Positions 8,053 through 14,775 of a stretch of DNA of 15,126 bases are shown in pieces. The first letter of the stretch is position 1, and each line of letters starts with the position of its first letter. The notes under the pieces are model-generated. The model was not told the DNA's origin. It saw only the letters and a list, made by a program, of their open reading frames with translations, and did no database searches. The DNA is taken from positions 1-15,126 of the forward strand of contig CAYWNA010000298.1 in NCBI GenBank assembly GCA_964459305.1. The letters are read 5' to 3'. The DNA comes from CAYWNA01 sp964459305. GTDB taxonomy: Bacteria > Planctomycetota > Planctomycetia > Pirellulales > Pirellulaceae. Position numbers and translations under genes: made by a program.

Positions 8053-9576
8053 ACCAGTGACTCAACGGGCAGGCAACGCACGGGCCCCCGATATTCTTAC
8101 CGATTTCGGATTTCGCATTGGGTCTTGATGGTTAGTCTTGTCATCTTGATTCTCACCGGCTTCAGCCTCCATGCAGCGGCGCGTCCAGAGTGGTCGATTC
8201 TCGGCGGCGTTGTTCCCCCGTGGTTGTGGCGAGGACGGATGCACTTGTGGCATTTTTGGGCGTCCGTCGCCTTCATGCCGGCCCTGCTGGTTTGCTTGCC
8301 CGCGCTTTTTCGGAAGGATTTCTGGCAGCGTCCGAACCGGGGCGCCCTCTTTGGCGGAGGGTTCATCTTGGTGCTCACTGGCCTTTTGATGATGTATCCG
8401 TGCGGGCCAGCTTCTGTGTGTAAGACCATCGTCGCGATCCATGCCGCCTTAGGACTGCTGGTGATTCCCCTAGCGTTCCTCTGGCATGCGGCCACTGGGC
8501 TGAGCAAGTATGCCAAATACTTGGCCTCCTCGTTTGGCTTTTGGAAAGAACCTCGGTGGGGCGAGGTCAGTGCGCTAGTGCTGATTGGGATCTTGACGAC
8601 TTGGATCATGTTCGAAGGCTGGCCACTGGATGCTCCCTGGCGGAACCTAGTGGCCAAACGCATCCCAACTGAATCCGCAGCCGCTGCCAATGAGGTCCAA
8701 CCGCAACTGGCCGAATTGCCGTGGGACCAGGCAGCACCGTTGTCGGTGCGTTTGGTGGGCGGGTCGGGGTTTGACTCAGGCCAAACCGACTTGATCCTCC
8801 GGGCGTTGCACGACGGCGAAGAACTGTTTGTTAGAGCCGAGTGGGACGATCCCAGCGAGGATCATGACTACTGGCCCTGGCAGAAGCGCGACGATGGCTG
8901 GGAGTACTTGCAGACCAGCAAGAAAGACGAAACGGTCCACTACGAAGACAAGTTTTCGATGGTCTTCCCGATCAAGCCCTCGTGGCACTTCGAACAGGCG
9001 GGCTGTGCCATCTACTGTCATGTCGACGGCAAGTATGGCTGGGGCTACAAAGGCGGCCAGCCGGACATCGACGTCTGGCACTGGAAAGGGGCGCGCACTG
9101 GGTCGGTTGGCCAAGTGGACGACAAGTATTGGTCGAAAGTGGATCTCTCGGCCAAGGAAATTGGACGAATCGGCGATCCTAAGGATGGCGGTGGTTATGT
9201 CAAGAATATCACGGAGGACGGTTCCCAGCCCTTATACTTACCGGACGACTGGGGAAACGTCTTTCAAGGGTCGATTCCCGACGAGCACAAGGTCGACTTT
9301 GACCCGCAGCGAGGTGAGGACATTGCGGTGGGAACGAAGTTGCCGGGAGTCATCAGTTCTGCGTTCCGAGGGGATCGAGGCAACGTGTCTTGTCAATCCG
9401 TGTACAGCGACGACCGATGGACGTTTTTCATTCGGCGGAAGCTGGACACTGGAAGTGAACACGACGTACGGTTCGTTCCGGGCGGCACGCGTTCATTCGG
9501 ATGCGCCGCTTTCGACCACGCCGCCAAACGTCACGCCCGTTCTATGCCCGTGCTGCGCCTCGTACTGGAAAAGTAG
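8011..9576 (+). CDS. Membrane cytochrome b fused to ethylbenzene-dehydrogenase-type heme domain
   Basis: Predicted inner-membrane electron-transfer protein, 521 aa from the GTG or 508 aa from the ATG at 8050 (numbering below uses the ATG). Residues about 20-190 form four or five hydrophobic segments in the style of cytochrome b561/hydrogenase b subunits, with His23, His65, His68, His131 and His146 as possible heme ligands. After a linker, residues about 215-508 match the ethylbenzene dehydrogenase gamma-type heme-b-binding fold. Its typical ending is present: RRKLDTGSEHDVRFVPGG, then a Phe-Gly pair and a short final strand. GCAIYCH (318-324) is a CX3CH motif that could bind a c-type heme. No molybdenum-dependent catalytic subunit or iron-sulphur partner is nearby, so a role in dehydrogenating hydrocarbons is not supported; a general respiratory role is inferred. 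Its 3' end is 7 bp from the converging regulator gene. Confidence 0.9.
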   Translation: MYSPFPYALGAISMTSDSTGRQRTGPRYSYRFRISHWVLMVSLVILILTGFSLHAAARPEWSILGGVVPPWLWRGRMHLWHFWASVAFMPALLVCLPALFRKDFWQRPNRGALFGGGFILVLTGLLMMYPCGPASVCKTIVAIHAALGLLVIPLAFLWHAATGLSKYAKYLASSFGFWKEPRWGEVSALVLIGILTTWIMFEGWPLDAPWRNLVAKRIPTESAAAANEVQPQLAELPWDQAAPLSVRLVGGSGFDSGQTDLILRALHDGEELFVRAEWDDPSEDHDYWPWQKRDDGWEYLQTSKKDETVHYEDKFSMVFPIKPSWHFEQAGCAIYCHVDGKYGWGYKGGQPDIDVWHWKGARTGSVGQVDDKYWSKVDLSAKEIGRIGDPKDGGGYVKNITEDGSQPLYLPDDWGNVFQGSIPDEHKVDFDPQRGEDIAVGTKLPGVISSAFRGDRGNVSCQSVYSDDRWTFFIRRKLDTGSEHDVRFVPGGTRSFGCAAFDHAAKRHARSMPVLRLVLEK

Positions 9577-9583
9577 CACGCCG

Positions 9584-10276
9584 TCACGAAGCACTGGGAT
9601 CGCGGAATCGGTAGCCGACACCGCGGACCGTTTCGATCACGTCCGCCACGTCTCCCAACGCGCGCCGGACGGCGCGGATGTGAACGTCGATGGTGCGATC
9701 CAGCACGATGGCGTCGTCACCCAGGGCCGAGCTGATGAGCTCTGATCGTTCGAAGGCGCGTCCAGGTTGACGAATCAGCGTATCGATCAGGCGGAACTGG
9801 CTCCGGGTCAGCTCCAATGGCTGGTCGCCGACGGTGACCTGATGGCGGCGGCGGTCCACCGTGATTCCCGCCAGACAAACCACATCCGGATCGGAGTCCT
9901 GCGAGGCCCGTCGTCGTCGCTCCAGTGCCTTGACACGCTGCATCAGTACTTTGACGCTGAAAGGCTTGATGACGTAGTCGTCGGCACCCAGCGAGAAACC
10001 GACCAATTCGTCCGACTCCTCGGCTTTCGCCGTCAGCATGAGAATCAAAACATCGCGCGTCTGTGGATTGCTCCGCAGGTGACGGCAGACCTCCAAGCCA
10101 TCCATGACCGGCAGCATCAGATCCAGTAATATGATGTCAGGCGACTTCAACTGGGCCTGCGACAGGCCGTCCATGCCGTCATAGGCCGTGGAGACCTCGT
10201 GGCCGGCCTGCCGAAAATTGTAGGTCAAGACATCGGCCAGCGAGCGATCATCTTCGACAATCAGGATCTTAGACAT
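9584..10276 (-). CDS. PhoB/OmpR-family response regulator
   Basis: Two-component response regulator of 230 aa, normal length for the family. The receiver domain (1-120) has the acidic pair Asp9/Asp10, phosphoacceptor Asp52 (in LLDLMLP), Thr82 and Lys104 (in YVIKP). The C-terminal winged-helix DNA-binding domain (about 132-226) contains the usual LTRSQFRLIDTLIRQPGR segment and ends in VRGVGYRF. Overall it reads most like PhoB/PhoP, the phosphate-starvation regulators. The ATG at 10276 is the natural start, although no strong ribosome site precedes it. A three-unit Pho-box-like repeat lies 86 bp upstream on this strand, which supports the PhoB reading and suggests it controls its own gene. No histidine kinase gene is adjacent, so it is either an orphan or its partner lies elsewhere. 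I have not assigned the symbol phoB because orthology cannot be proved here. Confidence 0.95.
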   Translation of the reverse strand: MSKILIVEDDRSLADVLTYNFRQAGHEVSTAYDGMDGLSQAQLKSPDIILLDLMLPVMDGLEVCRHLRSNPQTRDVLILMLTAKAEESDELVGFSLGADDYVIKPFSVKVLMQRVKALERRRRASQDSDPDVVCLAGITVDRRRHQVTVGDQPLELTRSQFRLIDTLIRQPGRAFERSELISSALGDDAIVLDRTIDVHIRAVRRALGDVADVIETVRGVGYRFRDPSAS

Positions 10277-10361
10277 ACGGTGATATGGCCAGCCAGGCTA
10301 CGAATTCGACGTCGTCAATCTCTTGTTTCTACTGGATTTCAACAGCCATAAGTAGATCAAT

Positions 10362-10394
10362 GCCATGTTAAGATAATGTGAACAAGATGTGAAT
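10362..10394 (-). promoter_or_regulatory. Pho-box-like operator: three contiguous 11-bp direct repeats
   Basis: Read on the minus strand, the units are ATTCACATCTT (10394-10384), GTTCACATTAT (10383-10373) and CTTAACATGGC (10372-10362). The core TT(C/A)ACAT recurs exactly every 11 bp, one helical turn. Known PhoB/PhoP sites are direct repeats with an 11-bp period (CTGTCAT in E. coli, TT(A/C/T)ACA in Bacillus, GTTCACC in Streptomyces), so the layout and core agree. The site points toward the response regulator gene. The next 11 bp (10361-10351) contain only a poor fourth copy. A -10-like TACTTA sits about 8 bp past the last unit. Confidence 0.75.
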
Positions 10395-10479
10395 ATCTGG
10401 CAAAGAAAGGATTGAGCTGCAAATCAAGGGCTTCCCATTTGGACTGTATCTGGCAATCGCCCGGAGGGTGTCACTGCAT

Positions 10480-10515
10480 TTGGGTTAGCTCGTCTGGATC
10501 GTGTATACTGATCCA
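10480..10515 (+). promoter_or_regulatory. Candidate sigma-70 promoter with a 6-bp inverted repeat over the -10 box
   Basis: TATACT at 10504-10509 is a good -10 box; TTGGGT at 10480-10485 is a weak -35 with 18 bp of spacing. Arms TGGATC (10495-10500) and GATCCA (10510-10515) enclose the -10 box symmetrically with a 9-base spacer, a typical place for a repressor. The start codon of the following gene is about 70 bp downstream. Confidence 0.4.
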
Positions 10516-10581
10516 AAACGTACCTGGGGCTGCAAAGTCTCCACGTCAGTTTGATCCCTACACGATACAAAGGACCAACCG

Positions 10582-11652
10582 TTGGCATCAACGCCGCTTG
10601 AGAACTTGCGCTGTCTTCTGGCGGGTGGCTGTCCATCATGGATACCATTCTCGTTGGACGTCGGGGCACTATCCGGGATGAGCGCCCCCGTGCAGCAGAG
10701 GTTCCGCCAAGAGAGCGGGGCTGACGATCCCGCCGAGTACTTCCGCACCGACGTGCGCTGTTTTTCGCTGCCTGCCCAATTCGGTGGAGGCGATCCGGCG
10801 AAGTTTCATCCGACGGTGGAGCCGGGGACCACCTTCGACGAGTGGGGTGTCGGTCACTGGTCCGGAGGACGCGAAGGAACGGTCGACAAGATGTACGCTC
10901 CTTTGGCTGATGCCCGTTCGGTCGAGGACGTCCAAGCCCTGCCGGCGCCGGTGATCGACACCGAACTGGACACCTCGCCGATTGAGCGTTACCACGCTGC
11001 TGGCTATCCGGTTTTCGGCTACGCCGGCAGCATTTACGAATGGTCGTGGTGGCTCCGTGGGATGGAGAACTTCTTGATGGATCTCGTTTCCCACGGATCG
11101 CTGGCCGAGGCCGTGATCGCCAAAGTCTGCGGGCACACCACGCGACTTGCCCTTGCCACCGCCGCGGCCGGAGTGGACGTGTTGTGCATGTACGACGACG
11201 CGGGCATGCAGACGGGGTTACAGTTGTCGCCCGATCTCTGGCGCCGCTACATCAAGCCGGCTTGGCGCCACGTTCTTGGCACCGTTCGCGACGAGTTCCC
11301 CCACGTGAGGTTCTTCCTCCACTCGTGCGGTAGGATCGACGCCATCGTGCCGGATATCATCGAGTTGGGGTTCAACATCCTCCACCCCGTCCAGCCCGAG
11401 TGCATGGACTTTGAGGCCGTGTGGAGAGAGTTCGGAAGCGACATCGTACTCGCGGCATCACTTTCCTCCCAGAAGCTCTTTCCCTTCGGCACGCCCGGCG
11501 ATATCCGCCAGGAGGTTAATCGCTTGGCACAGATCGTCGGCGACGAGCGCCGCGCCATTCTCATGCCTTCGAACGTCATCCAGCCCGAAACTCCCTGGGA
11601 AAACGTCGTTGCCTTTGCCGAAGCTGCTCGGGCGCTACAGATGAACCGTTAA
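10582..11652 (+). CDS. Uroporphyrinogen decarboxylase-family protein (possible methyltransferase-like enzyme)
   Basis: Protein of 356 aa in the URO-D superfamily, which includes heme-pathway HemE and the MtaA/CmuA methyltransferases that move methyl groups from corrinoid proteins. Family signs are HSCGRIDAIVPDIIELG (247-263) followed by NILHPVQPEC (265-274), then the C-terminal pattern with SSQKLFPFGTP (295-305) and NVIQPETPWENV (331-342). The His247/Cys249 pair plus Cys274 might be zinc ligands, as in the MtaA branch; this is inference. The N-terminus lacks the Arg-rich motif I expect in true HemE, so heme synthesis is less likely. The start is TTG at 10582, supported by AAAGGA at 10569-10574 with 7 bases of spacing; no ATG or GTG precedes it nearby in frame. 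It reads in the same direction as the methyltransferase-type gene that follows after about 136 bp. The substrate is unknown. Confidence 0.88.
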   Translation: MASTPLENLRCLLAGGCPSWIPFSLDVGALSGMSAPVQQRFRQESGADDPAEYFRTDVRCFSLPAQFGGGDPAKFHPTVEPGTTFDEWGVGHWSGGREGTVDKMYAPLADARSVEDVQALPAPVIDTELDTSPIERYHAAGYPVFGYAGSIYEWSWWLRGMENFLMDLVSHGSLAEAVIAKVCGHTTRLALATAAAGVDVLCMYDDAGMQTGLQLSPDLWRRYIKPAWRHVLGTVRDEFPHVRFFLHSCGRIDAIVPDIIELGFNILHPVQPECMDFEAVWREFGSDIVLAASLSSQKLFPFGTPGDIRQEVNRLAQIVGDERRAILMPSNVIQPETPWENVVAFAEAARALQMNR

Positions 11653-11719
11653 GTCGTCATGGCCGGTTCGTTCACACCGTTCCTTCTTGACCCAGCCGAT
11701 CTGGACAACTCCTCAACGG

Positions 11720-11733
11720 ACCAAGATCTTGGT
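11720..11733. promoter_or_regulatory. 14-bp perfect palindrome upstream of the methyltransferase gene
   Basis: ACCAAGATCTTGGT is identical to its own reverse complement. It sits 25-70 bp before the possible start codons of the methyltransferase gene. About 15 bp downstream, CCAA (11748-11751) and TTGG (11759-11762) repeat the same half-site in looser spacing. It is a plausible binding site for a dimeric regulator. I see no clear promoter hexamers to anchor it. Confidence 0.4.
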
Positions 11734-11788
11734 AAAGTAGCCGACATCCAACCGGACATTGGTCATTCTCCCCACGGGGCCACCTGCT

Positions 11789-13354
11789 GTGCCTTTCGAT
11801 CTCGACAGAACGAACGAAGACGGCCGGGTCTTCTACCCCAGCCAGCCTTTTGCCGCATCCCATCCGGACCGGCTCGCCACGCTGGCGACGTTGTATGGGA
11901 TGAAACCAGCACCAGTGGACTGTTGCCGAGTGTTGGAGTTGGGATGCGCGGACGGCGGCAACATCATCCCTATGGCCGAAATGTTACCCGCGAGCGAACT
12001 GGTCGGTGTCGATCTCTCCGAGTACGAGATCTCCGCGGGCGGCGAGACATTTCGGGCGTTGGGTCTGGACAATATCCGGCTGGAGACGGTCGACATCCTG
12101 GACATCGACGCTTCGTTTGGAACGTTCGACTATGTCATCTGTCACGGAGTGTTCTCGTGGGCGCCGGACGAAGTTCAGGACAAGATCCTCGCCGTGTGCA
12201 GACAGAACCTTGCGGACAATGGCGTGGCTTACGTGAACTACAACACCTATCCCGGCTGGCACATTCAAGGAATGATCCGGGATATGCTACGGTATCCGTC
12301 CATCAAGCACGAGGATCCGAAGACGCGGGCCGAGGAAGCTCGCAAGATGCTCGACGTGCTGCTTGCTTCAATGCCACCGCAGGGCAGCCCTTACCATGCA
12401 ATGCTGAAAGTCGAAGTGGAGGACCTGCGTGCAAGACAGGATGGATTCCTTTATCACGCGTATCTGGACGTCGCAAACCGCCCGCTCTATTTCAATCAGT
12501 TCATCCAGCGAGCCGCAGCCGTGGGCCTTCAGTATTTGGGCGATGCTCAGTCCGCCTGGAGGTGGTCGCCGCCGCTGGCGGAGAACGTCGAGGCGTCGCT
12601 GAGCGGTTTGGCCGATGGCCCTATCGAGCGCGAGCAATTGGTCGATTTCGTCGTAAGACAGTCATCGCGCTACAGTCTGCTCTGCCGCAACGAGCTCGAT
12701 TTGCGCGAGCAGCCGGCTCTCGATAGCCTAAGGCAATTGCATGTGTCCGCCCATGTAACACACGAAACAACAGGGGTCGATCCGATTGGCAATCCATCTG
12801 CCATCTTTCGCACACGAACGGGCCGCTCGATTGCCACGTCCGATCCCAACTTGAACGCGGCGCTGACAATCATGTCCAAGATCTGGCCTTTGCGTCTGCG
12901 GTTCGACGAACTGGAAAATAGGGTCCAGTCTGCCGTGAAAAAGTCGTACGCTGAAGATTGGCATCGCGGACTGCTCGGCTGCCATCAGGCGGGGATTGTT
13001 GAGTTGAACGCCAGCGACGCGAAGTACACGACGCAAGTCGACGAGCGATCTTGCACCACCGGGTATGCGCGCCGTCAAGCCGAGTCCGGAAACTTCGTGA
13101 CGAACCGCAGGCACGCGCTATTGCGTCTGAACGACGTGGACCGAGTCGTCGTACGACGGCTCGATGGAACGAAAAGCCACACTGAGCTTCAAAACCTAAT
13201 CGCAGAGACCATCTCCCAGGCACCAATTCCGTCCGCGTCGGGCAGCGGTCGCGACGACAGTGAGGAATCGCCCTTTCGAATCGCCGTTCGCGACAGTCTC
13301 GCGCGTCTTGCCGAGAACGCCATGCTGGTCAGCGGCCAGCCGGAGGGTTCGTAG
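11789..13354 (+). CDS. SAM-dependent methyltransferase with methyltransferase regulatory domain
   Basis: Class I S-adenosylmethionine-dependent methyltransferase, 521 aa from the GTG at 11789. The Rossmann domain is intact: motif I VLELGCADGGN (48-58), the acidic end of strand 2 in GVDLS (73-77), and the DYVICHGVFSW segment (about 115-125). It opens with a YPSQPFAASHPDRLATLATL stretch typical of a subgroup whose C-terminal half is called the methyltransferase regulatory domain; here that region covers roughly residues 200-320, with a further unassigned tail to 521. The substrate cannot be read from the sequence. A TTG at 11759 in the same frame would add 10 residues; neither start has a strong ribosome site, and a stop codon at 11738 closes the frame upstream. 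It follows the UroD-family gene on the same strand, but a palindrome and 136 bp separate them, so co-transcription is uncertain. Confidence 0.9.
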   Translation: MPFDLDRTNEDGRVFYPSQPFAASHPDRLATLATLYGMKPAPVDCCRVLELGCADGGNIIPMAEMLPASELVGVDLSEYEISAGGETFRALGLDNIRLETVDILDIDASFGTFDYVICHGVFSWAPDEVQDKILAVCRQNLADNGVAYVNYNTYPGWHIQGMIRDMLRYPSIKHEDPKTRAEEARKMLDVLLASMPPQGSPYHAMLKVEVEDLRARQDGFLYHAYLDVANRPLYFNQFIQRAAAVGLQYLGDAQSAWRWSPPLAENVEASLSGLADGPIEREQLVDFVVRQSSRYSLLCRNELDLREQPALDSLRQLHVSAHVTHETTGVDPIGNPSAIFRTRTGRSIATSDPNLNAALTIMSKIWPLRLRFDELENRVQSAVKKSYAEDWHRGLLGCHQAGIVELNASDAKYTTQVDERSCTTGYARRQAESGNFVTNRRHALLRLNDVDRVVVRRLDGTKSHTELQNLIAETISQAPIPSASGSGRDDSEESPFRIAVRDSLARLAENAMLVSGQPEGS

Positions 13355-13370
13355 CCCCGCCTTCAGGCGG
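13352..13370. repeat. REP-like hairpin overlapping the methyltransferase stop codon
   Basis: CCGCC (13357-13361) and GGCGG (13366-13370) form a perfect 5-bp stem around TTCA, directly after the stop codon TAG (13352-13354). No T-run follows, so it is not a standard terminator. Sequences of the form GTAGCCCCGCCTTCAGGCGG look like the short palindromic elements that recur between genes in planctomycete genomes; that recollection is unverified. Confidence 0.35.
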
Positions 13371-13424
13371 TCTATTGATGCCGTCGTTACGCTTGAGCTA
13401 AATCTCCCAAAACTCCCAAACTAC

Positions 13425-13452
13425 TTGATTTCGTTCGGCGAATTGTTATGCT
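13425..13452 (+). promoter_or_regulatory. Candidate sigma-70 promoter of the TIGR03000-type gene
   Basis: TTGATT (13425-13430) and TATGCT (13447-13452) are separated by 16 bp, leaving a leader of about 60 bases to the start codon. The surrounding 13384-13465 stretch is clearly richer in A and T than the flanking genes, as expected for a promoter. Confidence 0.45.
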
Positions 13453-13517
13453 CAAGTTTAGTGCGAAGATGTGTCAGAACCAGCATGCGACTTCTCGCTC
13501 AACGGAGGACCTACTTG

Positions 13518-14768
13518 ATGTTTCGAACCACTCTGAATCGACTTGCTCTTGCCGCCGTGGTGGCGACATCCGTGTTATCGCTTTCGGCCAGGCAGTCCGA
13601 GGCTGGCCGTCACTGGTGGGGATGCGGTTGGTATGGCTACAGCCGCCCCTGCTATGCCACCGTGTACCGACCTGTCGTTTGCACGCCGGTCGTCTACCGT
13701 TCGTGGTGCCGCAGCCCCATCTGCTACCGCCCTCGCGTCAGTTGCTACGGGGGCTGCTACAGTTGCTACCGGAGTTGCTACAGTCCGTGCATCTGCGCAT
13801 ACTGCAATCCATGCTACTCTTACTGGTGCGACCCGTGCGGCGGGGTCGTCTACGACCAGGGCGGCTACGCTGGTTCAGAATCCGCTGGAAAGCCCACGCC
13901 TGCGGACCCGCCGCCACCCGAGCCGGACGTAGCGGAGCCCGCCGAGGCAGAGCCCACAGAACTGCCGCCTCTGCCGGAGTCCACCGAAACGGATCCAACG
14001 ACTCCCGCGCCGGCTGAGCCCGATGCCGCAGCTCCCACGCCGGCTTTTGGAGCCGCCGAGCCCGATGCCGCAGCTCCGGCGCCGGCACCAGAACCTGCTG
14101 CGACGGATGCCACCGTGCCTGCTGGGGCTCCGGAACCCGCCCCGGCGGATGCGGAAGCTCCAGCAGCGGCGCCAGAACCCGCTGCGACGGATGCCACAGA
14201 GCCGCCGCCGGTCCCAGGTCCTGCGGCGGCGGATCTGCAGACCAGTAGCACGACTTTGGCGGTCAACGTGCCCGCGGATGCAGCGGTTTATGTCAACGGG
14301 CTTTTGACCAAGACACCTGGAACGCATCGTCGCTTCGTCTCACGCGGGCTGGTGCGCGGGTACGGGTACACGTACAACATCCGCGCCGTTGTCAAACGAG
14401 ACGGCAAAGAGCTCAGCGACACGCATGTCGTTCACGTGCAAGCCGGCGAGAAAAAGCAAGTGGCGTTCAACTTCGATCAGGCACCGCTGCAGGATCTGGC
14501 GGACTGGGTACCGACCATGTTAACGGTCCGCGTGCCTGAGGGCGCCGAAGTGATGCTCGAAGGACGCGCCACTGGAGCGACTGGCACAGTCCGTCGGTTT
14601 ACCACGAGCGAGCTGGCCAAAGGAGAGAAATGGGAAGGATACAACGTCGTCGTGATGCTTGCCCAAGACGGCCGTGTCGCTAGTCGCCAGAAATCGATCA
14701 ACTTGGTCGGCGGTCAGTCACACGAGTTATCCTTTGACTTCGGCCCTGAAAGGCTGGCGCTGCGGTAA
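13518..14768 (+). CDS. Secreted Cys-rich protein with Pro/Ala/Glu repeats and two TIGR03000-type domains
   Basis: Exported protein of 416 aa. A signal peptide (1 to about 29, hydrophobic core LALAAVVATSVLSLSA, likely cut near SEA) leads to a Tyr/Cys-rich segment (36-107) with 15 cysteines, many as CYxxC-type steps, which suggests disulphide cross-linking or metal binding outside the cytoplasm. A low-complexity Pro/Ala/Glu/Asp linker spans 124-236. Two tandem domains follow, about 244-319 and 333-408, each beginning with VxVPxxAxVxxxG and ending in a FNFD or FDFG strand. This matches the TIGR03000 domain as I know it, found mainly in planctomycetes and of unknown function. The ATG at 13518 is preceded by GGAGG at 13504-13508 with 9 bases of spacing and places the signal peptide at the very N-terminus. 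The gene has its own candidate promoter and a strong terminator. A cell-surface structural role is inferred only. Confidence 0.9.
   Translation: MFRTTLNRLALAAVVATSVLSLSARQSEAGRHWWGCGWYGYSRPCYATVYRPVVCTPVVYRSWCRSPICYRPRVSCYGGCYSCYRSCYSPCICAYCNPCYSYWCDPCGGVVYDQGGYAGSESAGKPTPADPPPPEPDVAEPAEAEPTELPPLPESTETDPTTPAPAEPDAAAPTPAFGAAEPDAAAPAPAPEPAATDATVPAGAPEPAPADAEAPAAAPEPAATDATEPPPVPGPAAADLQTSSTTLAVNVPADAAVYVNGLLTKTPGTHRRFVSRGLVRGYGYTYNIRAVVKRDGKELSDTHVVHVQAGEKKQVAFNFDQAPLQDLADWVPTMLTVRVPEGAEVMLEGRATGATGTVRRFTTSELAKGEKWEGYNVVVMLAQDGRVASRQKSINLVGGQSHELSFDFGPERLALR
14016..14197 (+). repeat. Imperfect coding repeats in the Pro/Ala linker
   Basis: The 20-mer GAGCCCGATGCCGCAGCTCC occurs at 14016-14035 and exactly again at 14058-14077 (42-bp offset). 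A second pair, at 14088-14113 and 14172-14197 (84-bp offset, twice 42), encodes PEPAATDAT both times with one base changed. The shared 42-bp periodicity means the linker grew by duplication of a 14-residue unit. Confidence 0.75.
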
Positions 14769-14775
14769 CCGCTTA

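Larger units (their letters stand above)
10277..10581. other. Intergenic region between the regulator and the UroD-family gene
   Basis: About 305 bp between divergently transcribed genes. It contains the Pho-box-like repeats (10362-10394) nearer the regulator and a candidate promoter with an inverted repeat (10480-10515) nearer the UroD-family gene. Nothing else in it can be supported; the short frames across it lack protein-like composition and ribosome sites. Confidence 0.5.

Noticed and set aside
7746..8081. 111-codon minus-strand frame in the divergent intergenic region
   Set aside because: It is strongly Arg-rich, overlaps the cytochrome start and lacks a ribosome site.
11643..11669. 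GAACCG/CGGTTC inverted repeat after the UroD-family gene as a terminator
   Set aside because: The loop is 15 bases, the stem only 6 bp, and no T-run follows.
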